Shown in pieces: positions 36,038 to 45,563 of a stretch of DNA of 64,000 nucleotides (its first letter is position 1; every line of letters starts with the position of its first letter). This stretch comes from Novosphingobium sp. G106 (GTDB lineage Bacteria > Pseudomonadota > Alphaproteobacteria > Sphingomonadales > Sphingomonadaceae), in the NCBI RefSeq assembly GCF_019075875.1, contig NZ_JAHOOZ010000001.1, forward strand, positions 620,001-684,000, given 5' to 3'. Under the pieces are notes generated by a model, which did not search any database, had not been told where the DNA came from, and saw nothing but the letters and a program-made list of their open reading frames with translations. The translations under genes and the position numbers were made by a program.

Positions 36038-38407
36038 ATGTTGAAGAAGTCCGTGTTCGCCTTGACGGTTGCCAGCTGTCTCACCCTCGCGACGACTGCC
36101 AGGGCGGAGGATGCTTCATCCGCAGACTCCGCCACCACGGAATCCGGGGACATCGTCGTCGTCGGCAGCGGCGAGACCCGCTCGGTATCAACTCTCCTGC
36201 CGTCCAACTTCGACGTGCTGCCGCCGGGCACCAGCATCCAGAAGGCGCTGAACTTCCTGCCGGGCGTGAGCGCGCAGTCGATCGACGCGCTGGGCGTCAA
36301 CGAACAGTCGCTGTCGCTGCAGGTGCGCGGCTTCAGCACGACGCACCTCGGTTACACGCTCGACGGCATGCCGCTGGGCGACGGCGCCTACAACAATTAC
36401 AACGGCCTCACGATCAGCCGTGCGCTGATCTCCGAGAACCTCGGCCGGGCCGATCTCGCGACCGGCATCGCCGGCCTCGGCATCGCCTCGACCAGCAACC
36501 TCGGCGGCGCGCTGATCTATACGAGCAGCGATCCGAAGAAGGACCTGGGGCTCAAGATCAGCCAGACGGTCGGCAGCGAGAACAGCCTGCGCACTTTCGC
36601 GCGGATCGATACCGGCGAGCACGGCGGTTTCTCGGCCTATGTCTCCGGCCAGTACACCGAGCAGGACCTGTTCGTGAATCAGGGCGCGGGCAAGAAGTCC
36701 ACCGGCAAGCAGTTCAACGGCAAGGCGCAGTACGAGTTCGACGGCGGCAAGATCACCGGCTTCGTCGACATCTCGCGCACCAACCAGGCCGACGACGCCT
36801 ATTTGTCGAAGGAAATGCTCGGCCGGCTCGGCTACGACTGGGGCGGCTATGCGCCGAACTGGAATGCCTACCTCGGCGTCGCCGCCTGCACGGTGACCAC
36901 GACGCCGATCAAGTGCGCCGCTGCGCCGGCGCCGCAGAAGAACGCCGACGTCACCTACACCAACGGCCAGATCCTGCGTAACGACGAGCTGTTCTACGTC
37001 GCCGGCGACTACAGCTTCACCAAGAACCTCAGCGCGCGGGTGCAGGTCTATCATCACGCAGACAAGGGCGCGGGCAACAACTTCATCACCGGCCTGTCCA
37101 ACCAGGGCACGACCTCGACGGCAGACGACCTGCCGGTCCAGATCCGCGACACGCGCTACACGATCGACCGCACCGGCGTGCTCGGTAGCCTGAGCTGGCA
37201 TGTCGGCTTCAACCACTTCGAGGCTGGCTTCTGGATCGAGGACAACACCAGCAGCGCCGCGCGCTATATCCGCACCGATGTGACCGGTCCGATCGATCTC
37301 GGCCATTTCCTGGGCGGCCAACCGTCCACGGCGCAGTGGGTCCAGGAGACCAAGTGGAAGACGCGGCAGTTCTACGTCCAGGACACCATCTCGCTGCTCG
37401 ATGACGCTCTGAGCTTCGATTTCGGTTTCAAGAGCACCTATGCACGCTCGGATGCCACGGCGCTGCCCGGCATTTCCGTCACGCCGCCGCCGGCTTCGAC
37501 CCAGTTCGCGACCGGCTCGTTGACCGCCAAGGACAACTTCCTGCCCGAAGCGGGTCTGCGCTGGAACGTCGGGGGCGGCCACGAACTGTTCGCCAGCTAC
37601 GCGGAAAACATGGCCATGTATCAGGGCGGCTTCAAGCTGGGGCCGCAGTCGGTCACCCAGACCGTCTGGAACGCCCAGGGAAGCACGCTGAAACCCGAGA
37701 CCTCCAAGAGCGTCGAAGGCGGTTACCGCTTCGTGAGCAATGCTCTGCAGGTCTCGCTGTCTGGCTACTACGTGAAATTCGACAACCGTCTGCTGCAGTA
37801 CAATCCCTGCCCGACGAACCTCCAGCAGAACCCGGGCTGCGGCAACTCGTTCCACAACGCCGGCAGCGTCACCAGCAAGGGTGTCGAGCTCGGCGTCCTG
37901 TGGAAGCCGGCGCCGTGGCTGAGCTGGTACAATTCGGCCTCGTTCAACAAGTCGACCTACGACCAGAACCTGGTCTGGAGCCTCGGTACGACCACGGCGA
38001 TCCTGCCTACCGCCGGCAAGCAGCAGGTGGATACGCCCAAGCAGATGTTCAGCAGCGTGGTCAGCGTGAAGTACGAAGGCTTCTCGGCTTCGGTCCAGGG
38101 CAAGTATACCGGGCGGCGCTACTACACCTATACCAACGACCAGAGCTTCGGCGGTTATGCCACGGTCGACCTCGGCCTCGGCTATGACTTCGGCACGTTC
38201 GGCCCGCTGAAGGGCGCGAAGCTGTCGCTGAACGTGACGAACCTGACCAACAAGCGCTATGCGTCGAACTTCGACAACAGCGTGTTCGCGCCGAACGATT
38301 CCGGCTCTGTCGCAGGCGGCGATTCGAACGCCGTTGCCGGCGACGTCCTGGTGTTCCACTCCTCAGCGCCGCGGCAATTCTTCGGGACGCTCAGCGTTGA
38401 TTTCTAA
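36038..38407 (+). CDS. TonB-dependent outer-membrane receptor
   Basis: A 789-residue receptor. Signal peptide (KKSVFALTVASCLTLATTAR, cleaved near ARAED), a TonB-box-like DIVVVGSG, a plug domain with IQKALNFLPGVSAQ and LQVRGFSTTHLGYTLDGMPL, a 22-strand-type beta barrel, and the terminal FFGTLSVDF ending in Phe. It brings a substrate across the outer membrane using ExbBD/TonB energy. The downstream esterase-like phytase-family gene overlaps its 3' end, so the ligand may be a phosphorylated or esterified organic compound. The ATG at 36038 is preferred to the TTG one codon earlier. Confidence 0.95.
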   Translation: MLKKSVFALTVASCLTLATTARAEDASSADSATTESGDIVVVGSGETRSVSTLLPSNFDVLPPGTSIQKALNFLPGVSAQSIDALGVNEQSLSLQVRGFSTTHLGYTLDGMPLGDGAYNNYNGLTISRALISENLGRADLATGIAGLGIASTSNLGGALIYTSSDPKKDLGLKISQTVGSENSLRTFARIDTGEHGGFSAYVSGQYTEQDLFVNQGAGKKSTGKQFNGKAQYEFDGGKITGFVDISRTNQADDAYLSKEMLGRLGYDWGGYAPNWNAYLGVAACTVTTTPIKCAAAPAPQKNADVTYTNGQILRNDELFYVAGDYSFTKNLSARVQVYHHADKGAGNNFITGLSNQGTTSTADDLPVQIRDTRYTIDRTGVLGSLSWHVGFNHFEAGFWIEDNTSSAARYIRTDVTGPIDLGHFLGGQPSTAQWVQETKWKTRQFYVQDTISLLDDALSFDFGFKSTYARSDATALPGISVTPPPASTQFATGSLTAKDNFLPEAGLRWNVGGGHELFASYAENMAMYQGGFKLGPQSVTQTVWNAQGSTLKPETSKSVEGGYRFVSNALQVSLSGYYVKFDNRLLQYNPCPTNLQQNPGCGNSFHNAGSVTSKGVELGVLWKPAPWLSWYNSASFNKSTYDQNLVWSLGTTTAILPTAGKQQVDTPKQMFSSVVSVKYEGFSASVQGKYTGRRYYTYTNDQSFGGYATVDLGLGYDFGTFGPLKGAKLSLNVTNLTNKRYASNFDNSVFAPNDSGSVAGGDSNAVAGDVLVFHSSAPRQFFGTLSVDF

Positions 38408-39863
38408 GCATCTGCGCGCCTGCGCGCTGGCGCTGTTGTGGCTCTTCCCCGCCTTTGCCGGCGCGGAAGAGCCTATAACCCGGCCGAATATCGACCACGC
38501 CGCCGGCGCGCGCAGCGTCACGCTGCATGGCCAGACTTTCGTCGATCAGGGGCTGGTCGGCGCCAGCCGGCTTCCGGCCGATACGGTCGATTTTCTCGGC
38601 GACACGCTCGGGTCTTTTTCCTCGCTGCAGATCGCTCCGGGGAGCTGGAAGCGGGTAGGGGACCACTACGAAGGCGTGCTCTGGACGCTGCCCGATCGCG
38701 GGCGCAACGATCCAGGCGCCAAGCTGTTCTTCGACTATGCGGCGCGGCTCGAGCGTTTCCGCGTCAGCTTCGCCCCGAGCGACGGCCGGTTCACGCTCGT
38801 TCCTGACGGCGGGTTGAAGCTGCGCGATTTCCGCGGCCGGCCGTTCACCGGCGCCGATCCGGGCGCGGGCACCTTGACGGAGAGGGGCATCCTTCTGCCG
38901 GCACCGGATCAGGGCCTGGGCAGTGGCAAGGTATCGCTCGACGCGGAATCGCGGCAGTTCAAGCGCGACGGCAGCTTTTATGTCGGCGATGAATATGCGG
39001 CCAACGTCTACTATTTCGACCCGCACGGCCGCTTGAAGGGCGTGATCCGTCCCCCCGAAGCGATCGCCCCGCGCCGCGGTGGTCATCCCGCTTTCGGTTC
39101 GCTGCAGCCGCCCGAAAGCGGCCGCCGCAACAACCAGGGCGTCGAGGGCATGTCGCTGTCTCCCGATGGCCGCACCTTGTTCGTGGCCTTGCAAAGCGCT
39201 CTCGTGCAGGACACTGCAACCGGCAATGCCGCTGGCCGGACCGACATTCGCGTGCTGGCCTACGACGTGAGCAGCGTGCCGACACCGGCGCAGCCGACCG
39301 CGCACTACGTGATGCAGTTGCCGGCCTACAACGACAAGGGCGACGGCGGCGCACCCAATCGCACGGCTGCGCAGAGCGAGATCCGCGCGCTCGACGGCCA
39401 CCGGTTCCTGATGCTCTCGCGCGATGGCGCGGGCGTCGGCGCCGCGGACAAGGCCCCCGTCGTCTACAAGTCCATCCTGCTGGTCGACGTCGCCGGTGCG
39501 ACAAATCTTGCCCGCAGCGAATACGAGACCGGCACCGCATCGGTGCTGCAGGATCCGGCAGGAACGGCGCTGCGGCCGGGCATCGTGCCGGCCGAATGGA
39601 CCGAACTGGTGAACATGCTCAATCCCGTGCAGCTGGCGCGTTTCGGTCTAACCATCGAAGCCTTGTCGGAGAAATGGGAAGCGCTCGATCTCGTGCCGGT
39701 GCTCGAGCCCGACCATCCGGCCGACTATTTCCTGCTCGTCGGCAACGACAACGACTTCATTGCGCGGCACTGCCGGATGTCGGGACAGACCTGCGATCCC
39801 GATTTCGATAACGACAACCGGATATTGGTCTATCGCTTGAGCCTGCCCACATCCTTGAAGTGA
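38397..39863 (+). CDS. Esterase-like activity of phytase family protein
   Basis: About 488 residues from a TTG at 38397 that overlaps the receptor's stop; GGGA lies just upstream. A signal peptide (LRACALALLWLFPAFAGAEE) is followed by the phytase-like beta-propeller domain: WTLPDRGRNDP, VGDEYAANVYYFDPHGRLKG, NNQGVEGMSLSPDGRTLFVA, RFLMLSRDGAGVGA and YFLLVGNDNDFI. Relatives are annotated as esterase-like phytases. Periplasmic or surface-located. Coupling to the TonB receptor suggests the two handle one nutrient, by processing after or before import. Confidence 0.9.
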   Translation: MISKHLRACALALLWLFPAFAGAEEPITRPNIDHAAGARSVTLHGQTFVDQGLVGASRLPADTVDFLGDTLGSFSSLQIAPGSWKRVGDHYEGVLWTLPDRGRNDPGAKLFFDYAARLERFRVSFAPSDGRFTLVPDGGLKLRDFRGRPFTGADPGAGTLTERGILLPAPDQGLGSGKVSLDAESRQFKRDGSFYVGDEYAANVYYFDPHGRLKGVIRPPEAIAPRRGGHPAFGSLQPPESGRRNNQGVEGMSLSPDGRTLFVALQSALVQDTATGNAAGRTDIRVLAYDVSSVPTPAQPTAHYVMQLPAYNDKGDGGAPNRTAAQSEIRALDGHRFLMLSRDGAGVGAADKAPVVYKSILLVDVAGATNLARSEYETGTASVLQDPAGTALRPGIVPAEWTELVNMLNPVQLARFGLTIEALSEKWEALDLVPVLEPDHPADYFLLVGNDNDFIARHCRMSGQTCDPDFDNDNRILVYRLSLPTSLK

Positions 39864-39899
39864 GCGGTCGATGGCGCCGGGCAGAGCAGCGGGCCGCTC

Positions 39900-41213
39900 T
39901 CAGCTTGCCGCCAGCGCCTGGGTAAAATCCGCGATGAGATCATCGGCGTTCTCGATCCCGATCGAGATCCGCACGAGGTTGTTGGTGATATTCAAGGCCG
40001 CCTTGCGCGCGGGGGGCACCGACAGGTGGGTCATGGCCGCCGGGTGGCTGGCGAGGGTTTCGGTGCCGCCCAGGCTGACGGCCAGTTTGGCGATCCTGAG
40101 CGCATCCAGGAATGCGAAAGCCTCGGCCTCGCCGCCCTTGAGATAGAGCGAAAAGGTCGATCCAGCGCCGGTGCAGTGGCGGCGATAGATGTCTGCCTGG
40201 CTGCTGCCCTCGGCTAGAAAGCCCAGATAGCCCACGCTCTCGACCTTGGGATGGCTCCGCAGCATGTCGCAGACCTTCGCGGCGTTCTCCCCGGCGCGGC
40301 TCATCCGCAGCTCGAGCGTTTCGAGACTGCGCAGCAGCATCCAGGCGGAATGTGGATCGGTGATCGTGCCGATCGTGTTGCGCGTGGCCCGGACCGGCGC
40401 GATCGCCGCGCTGCTGCCGATCACCGCGCCGGCGACGAGGTCCGAATGGCCGCCGACATATTTCGTCAGGCTGTAGACGACGAGGTCGGCGCCGTGCTCG
40501 AGCGGCTTCTGCCAGAGCGGGCCGAGGAACGTATTGTCGATCGCGATGAGAGGGCGGTCGGTGGGGAACACCGTGTCGCAGGCGGCGCGCACCGCTTCGA
40601 TGTCGACGAGCGTGTTCGTCGGGTTCGAGGGGCTTTCGAGGAAGATCAGCGGCACGCGGCGGTCGCCGGCCCGTCTGAGCACGTCCTCGATCTCCGGCTG
40701 CGAGGCGCCCGCGGGAAAATCCAGCCACTCGATGCCCATCCGGCCGAGGACCTTGCCGATGAGCGTCTCGGTCGCGGCATAGAGCGGCGCCGAGTGCACG
40801 ATCGTGTCGCCCGGTCTCACATGGGTGAGGAGCAGCGTCGCGATCGCCGACATCCCAGAGGAGAAGGTCAGCGCATCTTCTGCGCCATCCCAGATGCTCA
40901 GCCGGTCCTCGAGGATTTCCTGGTCGGGGCCGTTGAACCGCGAATAGACCAGGCCTTCGACTTCGCCCGACCGCGCGCCGGTGACGAACTCGAAATGCCG
41001 CTTGCCGGCCGCCGCGCTCTCGAATGCGAAGGTGGAAGTCAGAAAGATCGGCGGCTTCAGCGCGCCTTCGGACAGCGCCGGATCATAGCCATATCCCATC
41101 ATCAGGGTGGAGGGATCGAGGCGTCTCCCGCCGATCTCCAGGATGTTCTTCTTCGGGCGCCGCCGCTGTGACACGCCGGTCATGCTGGCTTCGGTTTCAT
41201 TCGATTGGGCCAT
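39900..41213 (-). CDS. Cystathionine gamma-synthase/lyase family PLP enzyme
   Basis: A 437-residue Cys/Met-metabolism PLP enzyme. YSRFNGPDQEILEDRLSIWD and FSSGMSAIATLLLTHVRPGD are family blocks, SPSNPTNTLVDI binds the cofactor region, DNTFLGPLWQKPLEHGADLV precedes the Schiff-base Lys in YSLTKYVGGHSD, and TLGGTE-type SLGGTETLASHPA closes the active site. GGAGG lies 7 bp before the ATG. Possible gamma-synthase, gamma-lyase or methionine gamma-lyase; sequence alone does not decide. Cytoplasmic. No sulfur genes are adjacent. Confidence 0.92.
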   Translation of the reverse strand: MAQSNETEASMTGVSQRRRPKKNILEIGGRRLDPSTLMMGYGYDPALSEGALKPPIFLTSTFAFESAAAGKRHFEFVTGARSGEVEGLVYSRFNGPDQEILEDRLSIWDGAEDALTFSSGMSAIATLLLTHVRPGDTIVHSAPLYAATETLIGKVLGRMGIEWLDFPAGASQPEIEDVLRRAGDRRVPLIFLESPSNPTNTLVDIEAVRAACDTVFPTDRPLIAIDNTFLGPLWQKPLEHGADLVVYSLTKYVGGHSDLVAGAVIGSSAAIAPVRATRNTIGTITDPHSAWMLLRSLETLELRMSRAGENAAKVCDMLRSHPKVESVGYLGFLAEGSSQADIYRRHCTGAGSTFSLYLKGGEAEAFAFLDALRIAKLAVSLGGTETLASHPAAMTHLSVPPARKAALNITNNLVRISIGIENADDLIADFTQALAAS

Positions 41214-41270
41214 TTTGCGCCTCCAGTGCTTCGCAATCCGCGGGATCGAGCCAGACTACTCTCATTGGGC

Positions 41271-42560
41271 TCACTGCGGCACCATCACTTCCAGGAGATC
41301 GTCGACATTCGCCACGGCGAAGGCGGTGAATTCGTCGGCGACGCCGTAGGGCAGCAGTATGCGACGGTCATGGAGCAACGCTCCGCAACTGTAGGTGACG
41401 TTGGGAACGTATCCGCCCCGCTGTTCAGCGCTCGGGAAGACTATCGGTGCGCTGGTCCTGGCCAGGACCCGCGACGGGTCGGCCTTGTCCAGCAGGCAGG
41501 CGCCGATGCTGTAACCGCGCATGAGCCCGACGCCGTGAGTGAATACCAGCCATCCCTCGGCGATTTCGATCGGGGATCCGCAATTGCCGATCTGCACGAA
41601 CTCCCAGGGATAACACGGAGCCACGATCTGCTCGCCGCTTTCCCAGGTGAACAGATCGTCCGATCGCAGGAGACAGATGTTCTCTCCGTCCTGCCGCCCG
41701 AGCATGGCGTACCGGCCATCGATACGTCGCGGGAAAAGAGCCATTCCCTTGTAGCCCGCCATCGCGCCGCTCAGCGGCCGCATCTCGAAGGTGCGCAGAT
41801 CGATGCCGCGCAAGATCTCCTGGCGGACATTGCGGCCGTCGAAGGCCGTGTAAGTCCCCATCACCTGTTCGCGGCCGCCGTCTTCGCGAAAGCTCACCAT
41901 CCGCAGGTCTTCGACGCCTTGCCGTTGCGACGGGAGAACCGGGAATACCACGGTCTCCGATACGTCCTGGCTGTTGTCGCATTGCAGGCGCACCCAGCCT
42001 TCGTCCTCGCCCTCGATCACTGGCGGGACGCAATTGGGACTGGGCTCGTCTATGGTCAGGGCGAGATCGCCATCCCACGTACCGGTCCTGAACGTGACCG
42101 ATGAAACATGGCCTTCGCCAATACCGCGAAGCGACAGGATGAAGCGCGCCCGGCCATCGTTTTCCACTTCCGATCCGGGGATACGTACGATGCTGGGGTT
42201 GAAGAGCGCCGCTGCTTCGAAGGCATATTCCTCGCTGAGATAAGCGCCGAGCAGAAGCCGCTCGTCTTCGCTCAGCCCCGAGATGTCGCCGAGTTCGTCC
42301 TTCGAACCGTCCACCTGACGCAGGAATATCTCTTCCGCTTGCCGGTGCCGCTGTCGCATTGGCCCGCGAATGAACGCCAGCATCCGTTCGCGAACGTCGC
42401 TCTCCAGATCGAGGATGCGCCGCACGACCATTTGCAGGCGCGACGTTCGTGTCCCGGCAAAGGCTTGCGGATAGGCGAAATGGAACGGTCGGATAACGGT
42501 TCGCGACGGATCGGGATGGAGTTCGCACTCCAGCTTGGTGAATACGTCCGCAGCGTCCAT
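41271..42560 (-). CDS. Glycoside hydrolase family 130-like protein
   Basis: A 429-residue protein from the ATG at 42560 (GGAGAT 5 bp upstream). The C-terminal 300 residues form a five-bladed propeller of the GH130 type: YTAFDGRNVRQEIL, GYKGMALFPRRIDGRYAMLG, RSDDLFTWE, GNCGSPIEIAEGWLVFTHGV and GYVPNVTYSCGALL. GH130 members are beta-mannoside phosphorylases or hydrolases acting on mannose oligosaccharides; a helical N-terminal extension of about 130 residues is typical of one subgroup. No signal peptide, so intracellular. No partner glycosyltransferase or mannose transporter is adjacent. Confidence 0.85.
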   Translation of the reverse strand: MDAADVFTKLECELHPDPSRTVIRPFHFAYPQAFAGTRTSRLQMVVRRILDLESDVRERMLAFIRGPMRQRHRQAEEIFLRQVDGSKDELGDISGLSEDERLLLGAYLSEEYAFEAAALFNPSIVRIPGSEVENDGRARFILSLRGIGEGHVSSVTFRTGTWDGDLALTIDEPSPNCVPPVIEGEDEGWVRLQCDNSQDVSETVVFPVLPSQRQGVEDLRMVSFREDGGREQVMGTYTAFDGRNVRQEILRGIDLRTFEMRPLSGAMAGYKGMALFPRRIDGRYAMLGRQDGENICLLRSDDLFTWESGEQIVAPCYPWEFVQIGNCGSPIEIAEGWLVFTHGVGLMRGYSIGACLLDKADPSRVLARTSAPIVFPSAEQRGGYVPNVTYSCGALLHDRRILLPYGVADEFTAFAVANVDDLLEVMVPQ

Positions 42561-42794
42561 GTCCGATCTCCATCCCAGCGGCCGCGCGCCGGGCAACGGA
42601 TGAACGCTTCACGCCGGCCGAGGTTCTAGGAATAAACAGATAGGCTCTATGCGGAGTGGAGGCGCGCCCATGCAGTGCCTTAGAACCCTGGGGTCATGTC
42701 CGCAGACACGATCAAGTCTTTGTCTGCCTGCGTGCCGACAAGTCAACTGACGGCGCTGAGCCGGTCTTGCTCCGGCAATTGAGGGCGCGCGAAG

Positions 42795-42827
42795 GGCGAC
42801 GGGCAGCCATTGTAGAAGCCCGTCGCC
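42795..42827 (-). terminator. Hairpin downstream of the 103-aa secreted protein gene
   Basis: Perfect 10-bp stem GGCGACGGGC / GCCCGTCGCC with a 13-nt loop, eight bases beyond the minus-strand stop at 42835. There is no U-run, so a partial or factor-assisted terminator. The remainder of 42561-42794 shows nothing recognisable. Confidence 0.5.
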
Positions 42828-42834
42828 GTATGGA

Positions 42835-43146
42835 TCAGGATTTGGGCAGCTTGTTGAGATCCGCCTGGATCGCCGCGAGTTTCTCGTCGGTCAGCGCGTC
42901 GCCGGCATAGCTCTGCAACTGCTTCAGCGTCATGCCGCGCGCCATCGAGATCTGGTCGTTGGCGATCAGGCCGGGAACATGCTTGGCCAGAACGGCCTTG
43001 GCGGCGGGATTGTCGAGCAGGGTACCGAGGTCGGTATTTTCCACCGACAGGGGCGCGGCGGCGGTGGTTTCAGCCATGGCCGGCAGAGCCGTCAGGGCGC
43101 TTTGCGATGCGATCACGACCAGTGCCGCAACAAGGGCTTTACGCAT
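42835..43146 (-). CDS. Small secreted alpha-helical protein
   Basis: A 103-residue protein with a clear signal peptide (KALVAALVVIASQSALTALP, cleavage after AMA) and a compact helical mature part: LGTLLDNPAAKAVLAKHVPG, ISMARGMTLKQLQSYAGDAL and a short C-terminal helix. GGAGAG precedes the ATG. I recognise no characterised family. It is last in the minus-strand unit subunit-3/GMC/TetR (19 bp after the TetR gene), so it may be an accessory periplasmic component of that sugar-oxidation system. Confidence 0.75.
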   Translation of the reverse strand: MRKALVAALVVIASQSALTALPAMAETTAAAPLSVENTDLGTLLDNPAAKAVLAKHVPGLIANDQISMARGMTLKQLQSYAGDALTDEKLAAIQADLNKLPKS

Positions 43147-43164
43147 TTCACTTCTCTCCTTGGA

Positions 43165-43857
43165 TTAATCGGTGATGGCACGCGCGTCCGGCGCGGTCGT
43201 GGCCTGTGCGTGGGCGATCGAGACGAGCATGACGTCGATGACCCGATCGGCGAATGCGAGAACCTCCTCGTCGGGCACGACCCGCCGGCTCGTCTCGACC
43301 CGGTGCCATCCGGAAACGGCGGAAATAAACAGGTTGGCGAAGAATGCCCAGTCGGGGCCGGTGCCCCCGGTCCGGGCCATGTCATAGGTCAACCAGTCGA
43401 CGCCGCGCTGCATCACCTGATCGTTCCATTCGCGAACGAGGTCGGGGAACGTCTGCGCGGAGGTTTCGACCAGCGTCGCGATCCGCTGGAACTCGGGCCA
43501 GTTGTAGGCGCGCACCATCGAGCGGGCGTAGTGGCGCAACCGGCCTTCGAGATCGTCGGGCAACAGATGGTTGTTCTGCGAGGAGCGTTCCGACCACTCC
43601 TCCAGCTGCTCTTCCAGAATGGCTCGAAACAGCGGCTCTTTGCTCTCGTACCGGGCATAGAGGGTGCCTTTCGACACCTTGGCGGCTACGGCGATCGCAT
43701 CCATGCTGGCGGCTTCGAAGCCCAGTTCGACGAACAGATCGAGTGCGGTCGCCTTGATCGCGGAATCGATCGCGGCGACGCGCTCGGCGGTGGGGCGGCC
43801 GCGCCGCCCCGCGGCTTCTCGCGCTACCTCCTTCGATTTGCTGGACGGCCGCGCCAT
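43165..43857 (-). CDS. TetR-family transcriptional regulator
   Basis: A 230-residue regulator. After a basic N-terminus (RRGRPTAERVAAID), the TetR HTH is KATALDLFVELGFEAASMDA then IAVAAKVSKGTLYARYESKE. The C-terminal ligand-binding domain is helical. It is nine bases downstream of the GMC oxidoreductase gene, with its SD overlapping that gene's stop, so it is co-transcribed with the dehydrogenase it probably controls. The CGAACG-N4-CGTTCG palindrome in front of this operon is a natural candidate for its autoregulatory operator (inference). Confidence 0.92.
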   Translation of the reverse strand: MARPSSKSKEVAREAAGRRGRPTAERVAAIDSAIKATALDLFVELGFEAASMDAIAVAAKVSKGTLYARYESKEPLFRAILEEQLEEWSERSSQNNHLLPDDLEGRLRHYARSMVRAYNWPEFQRIATLVETSAQTFPDLVREWNDQVMQRGVDWLTYDMARTGGTGPDWAFFANLFISAVSGWHRVETSRRVVPDEEVLAFADRVIDVMLVSIAHAQATTAPDARAITD

Positions 43858-43866
43858 CGTTCGCTC

Positions 43867-45554
43867 CTAGATCGTGCCCTCACGCAGGAACTCCACCGCA
43901 TGATGGGCCGCGCGCGCGCTCAGCGCCATGTACGTGAGCGAGGGGTTCTGGCAACCGCTCGATGCCATGGCCGCGCCGTCGGTGATGAACAGGTTCTTCA
44001 CGTCGTGCGCCTGGTTGAACTTGTTGAGCACCGAGGTCTTCGGGTCCTTGCCCATGCAGGCGGTGCCCATCTCGTGGATGCCAAGGCCCGGCGTGCCGGG
44101 CTCGGTGGCGGCCGAGACGACGAAGCCCCCGCCGCCTGGATCATCGCCTTGCCGTCCTCGAGGATCTGTTTGGTCATCGCCTGCTCGTTGGGCCCGTGCG
44201 CGCAATCGACCTGGACCACCGGGATGCCCCACTTGTCGACCTGGGTCGTGCTCAGTGTGACGCGATTGTTCGGGTTCGGCAGCATTTCGCCGAAGCCCGA
44301 GATATAGGTGAACCATGGGCCCAGCTTGCGCGTCCGTGCCTTCAGCTCCGCGCCGATTCCGGGCTGGCCGATGGCGGTGCGCCAACCCATCCGCGAGACG
44401 CCGCCCTGATAGCCGAAGCCGCGCAGGAAGTCGGCGGGCTCGGTGACGTTGCGGAAGCGCGGGATGTAGATCCCGGTCGGACGGCGGCCGTGATAGAAGC
44501 TGTCCTTCGGGCCGTTCGGCAACAGGCCCGCGACCGACAGTGCAAACAGGTGGTCCATCAGGTTGCGCCCGACCATGTCCGACGAATTGGCCAGCCCGCG
44601 CGGCATGGCTTCGGACTTCGAGTTGAGCAGGATCTGCGCCGTGCCGATCGTCGAGGCGTTGAGGAATACGATCTTGGATTCGTAGGTCCGGTGCGCCTTG
44701 GTGTTCTGGTCGATCGTTCGCACGCCGGTAACCTTGCCGGTCTTCGGATCATGCACCAGCGAATGGACGATGGCGTCGGTGACGATGGTCAGATTGCCTG
44801 TACGATCGGCGGCCGGCAGCGACGAGGACAGGCTCGAATGATAGGCGCCGTAGCCGCAGCCGCGATCGCAGAGCGAACGAGCCTGGCAACTCATGCGCCC
44901 GAGTTCCTCGTGGTGCGGCTGCGCCTTCGACAGGTTCGCCGTGCGTCCGGCAATGACCTTGCGGCCTGGGAACGCCTTCTCGATCGCGGCCTTGAACATG
45001 AGTTCGCCGTCGTTGAGCGCGAAGGCCGGCAGGTACTCGCCGTCGGGAAGCTGCGGCAGGCCGTCACGGTCGCCGGCGACGCCGATGAACTTCTCGATAT
45101 GCGAATACCACGGCGCGAGGTCGTCATAGCGGATCGGCCAGTCCGAGCCGTGGCCGTCCTTGGCGTTGGCTTCGAAGTCCTGCGGCGACAGGCGGTAGGA
45201 CTGGCGACCCCACATGATCGAGCGGCCGCCGAGATGATAGCCGCGGATCCAGTCGAAGGGCTTGCCCTCCGGCGTGATGTAGGGGTTCTCGTCGTCCTTG
45301 ACCCAGTATTGCTGGGTTGCGGCGGTGATGAAGCTCTCGCCCTGGATCTTGTAGTGACGCGCGAGATCCTCCTCGGGGACCATGCCTGCGTTAGGCACTT
45401 CCCAGGGCTGGAGGTTGTCGGTGTAGGATTCGCCGTGCACGAGCTTGCGCCCGCGCTCGATCACCAGGACCTTGAGGCCCTGTTCGCACAGTTCCTTGGC
45501 GGAAATGCCGCCGCTCATGCCGGAGCCGACTACGATTGCATCGAACATTGTCAT
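43867..45554 (-). pseudogene. GMC-family FAD oxidoreductase, frameshifted near the C-terminus
   Basis: The N-terminal frame (45554 down to about 44130) encodes VVGSGMSGGISAKELCEQGL (FAD dinucleotide-binding loop), RGYHLGGRSIMWGRQSYR, CDRGCGYG and other parts of the glucose/gluconate dehydrogenase-type GMC family. At a run of five C (44126-44130, G5 on the coding strand) the frame is lost. The neighbouring frame then supplies GLGIHEMGTACMGKDP, NLFITDGAAMASSGCQNPSL and the final helix to 43867, including the catalytic His region. One extra G would restore a 562-codon gene. It is partner of the upstream subunit-3 protein, which probably carries it through Tat since this protein has no signal. 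Real mutation or sequencing error. Confidence 0.88.
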
Positions 45555-45563
45555 CGCCTCCGT

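Noticed and set aside
36188..38359. 723-codon minus-strand frame opposite the TonB receptor
   Set aside because: Shadow of the receptor gene, without any domain.
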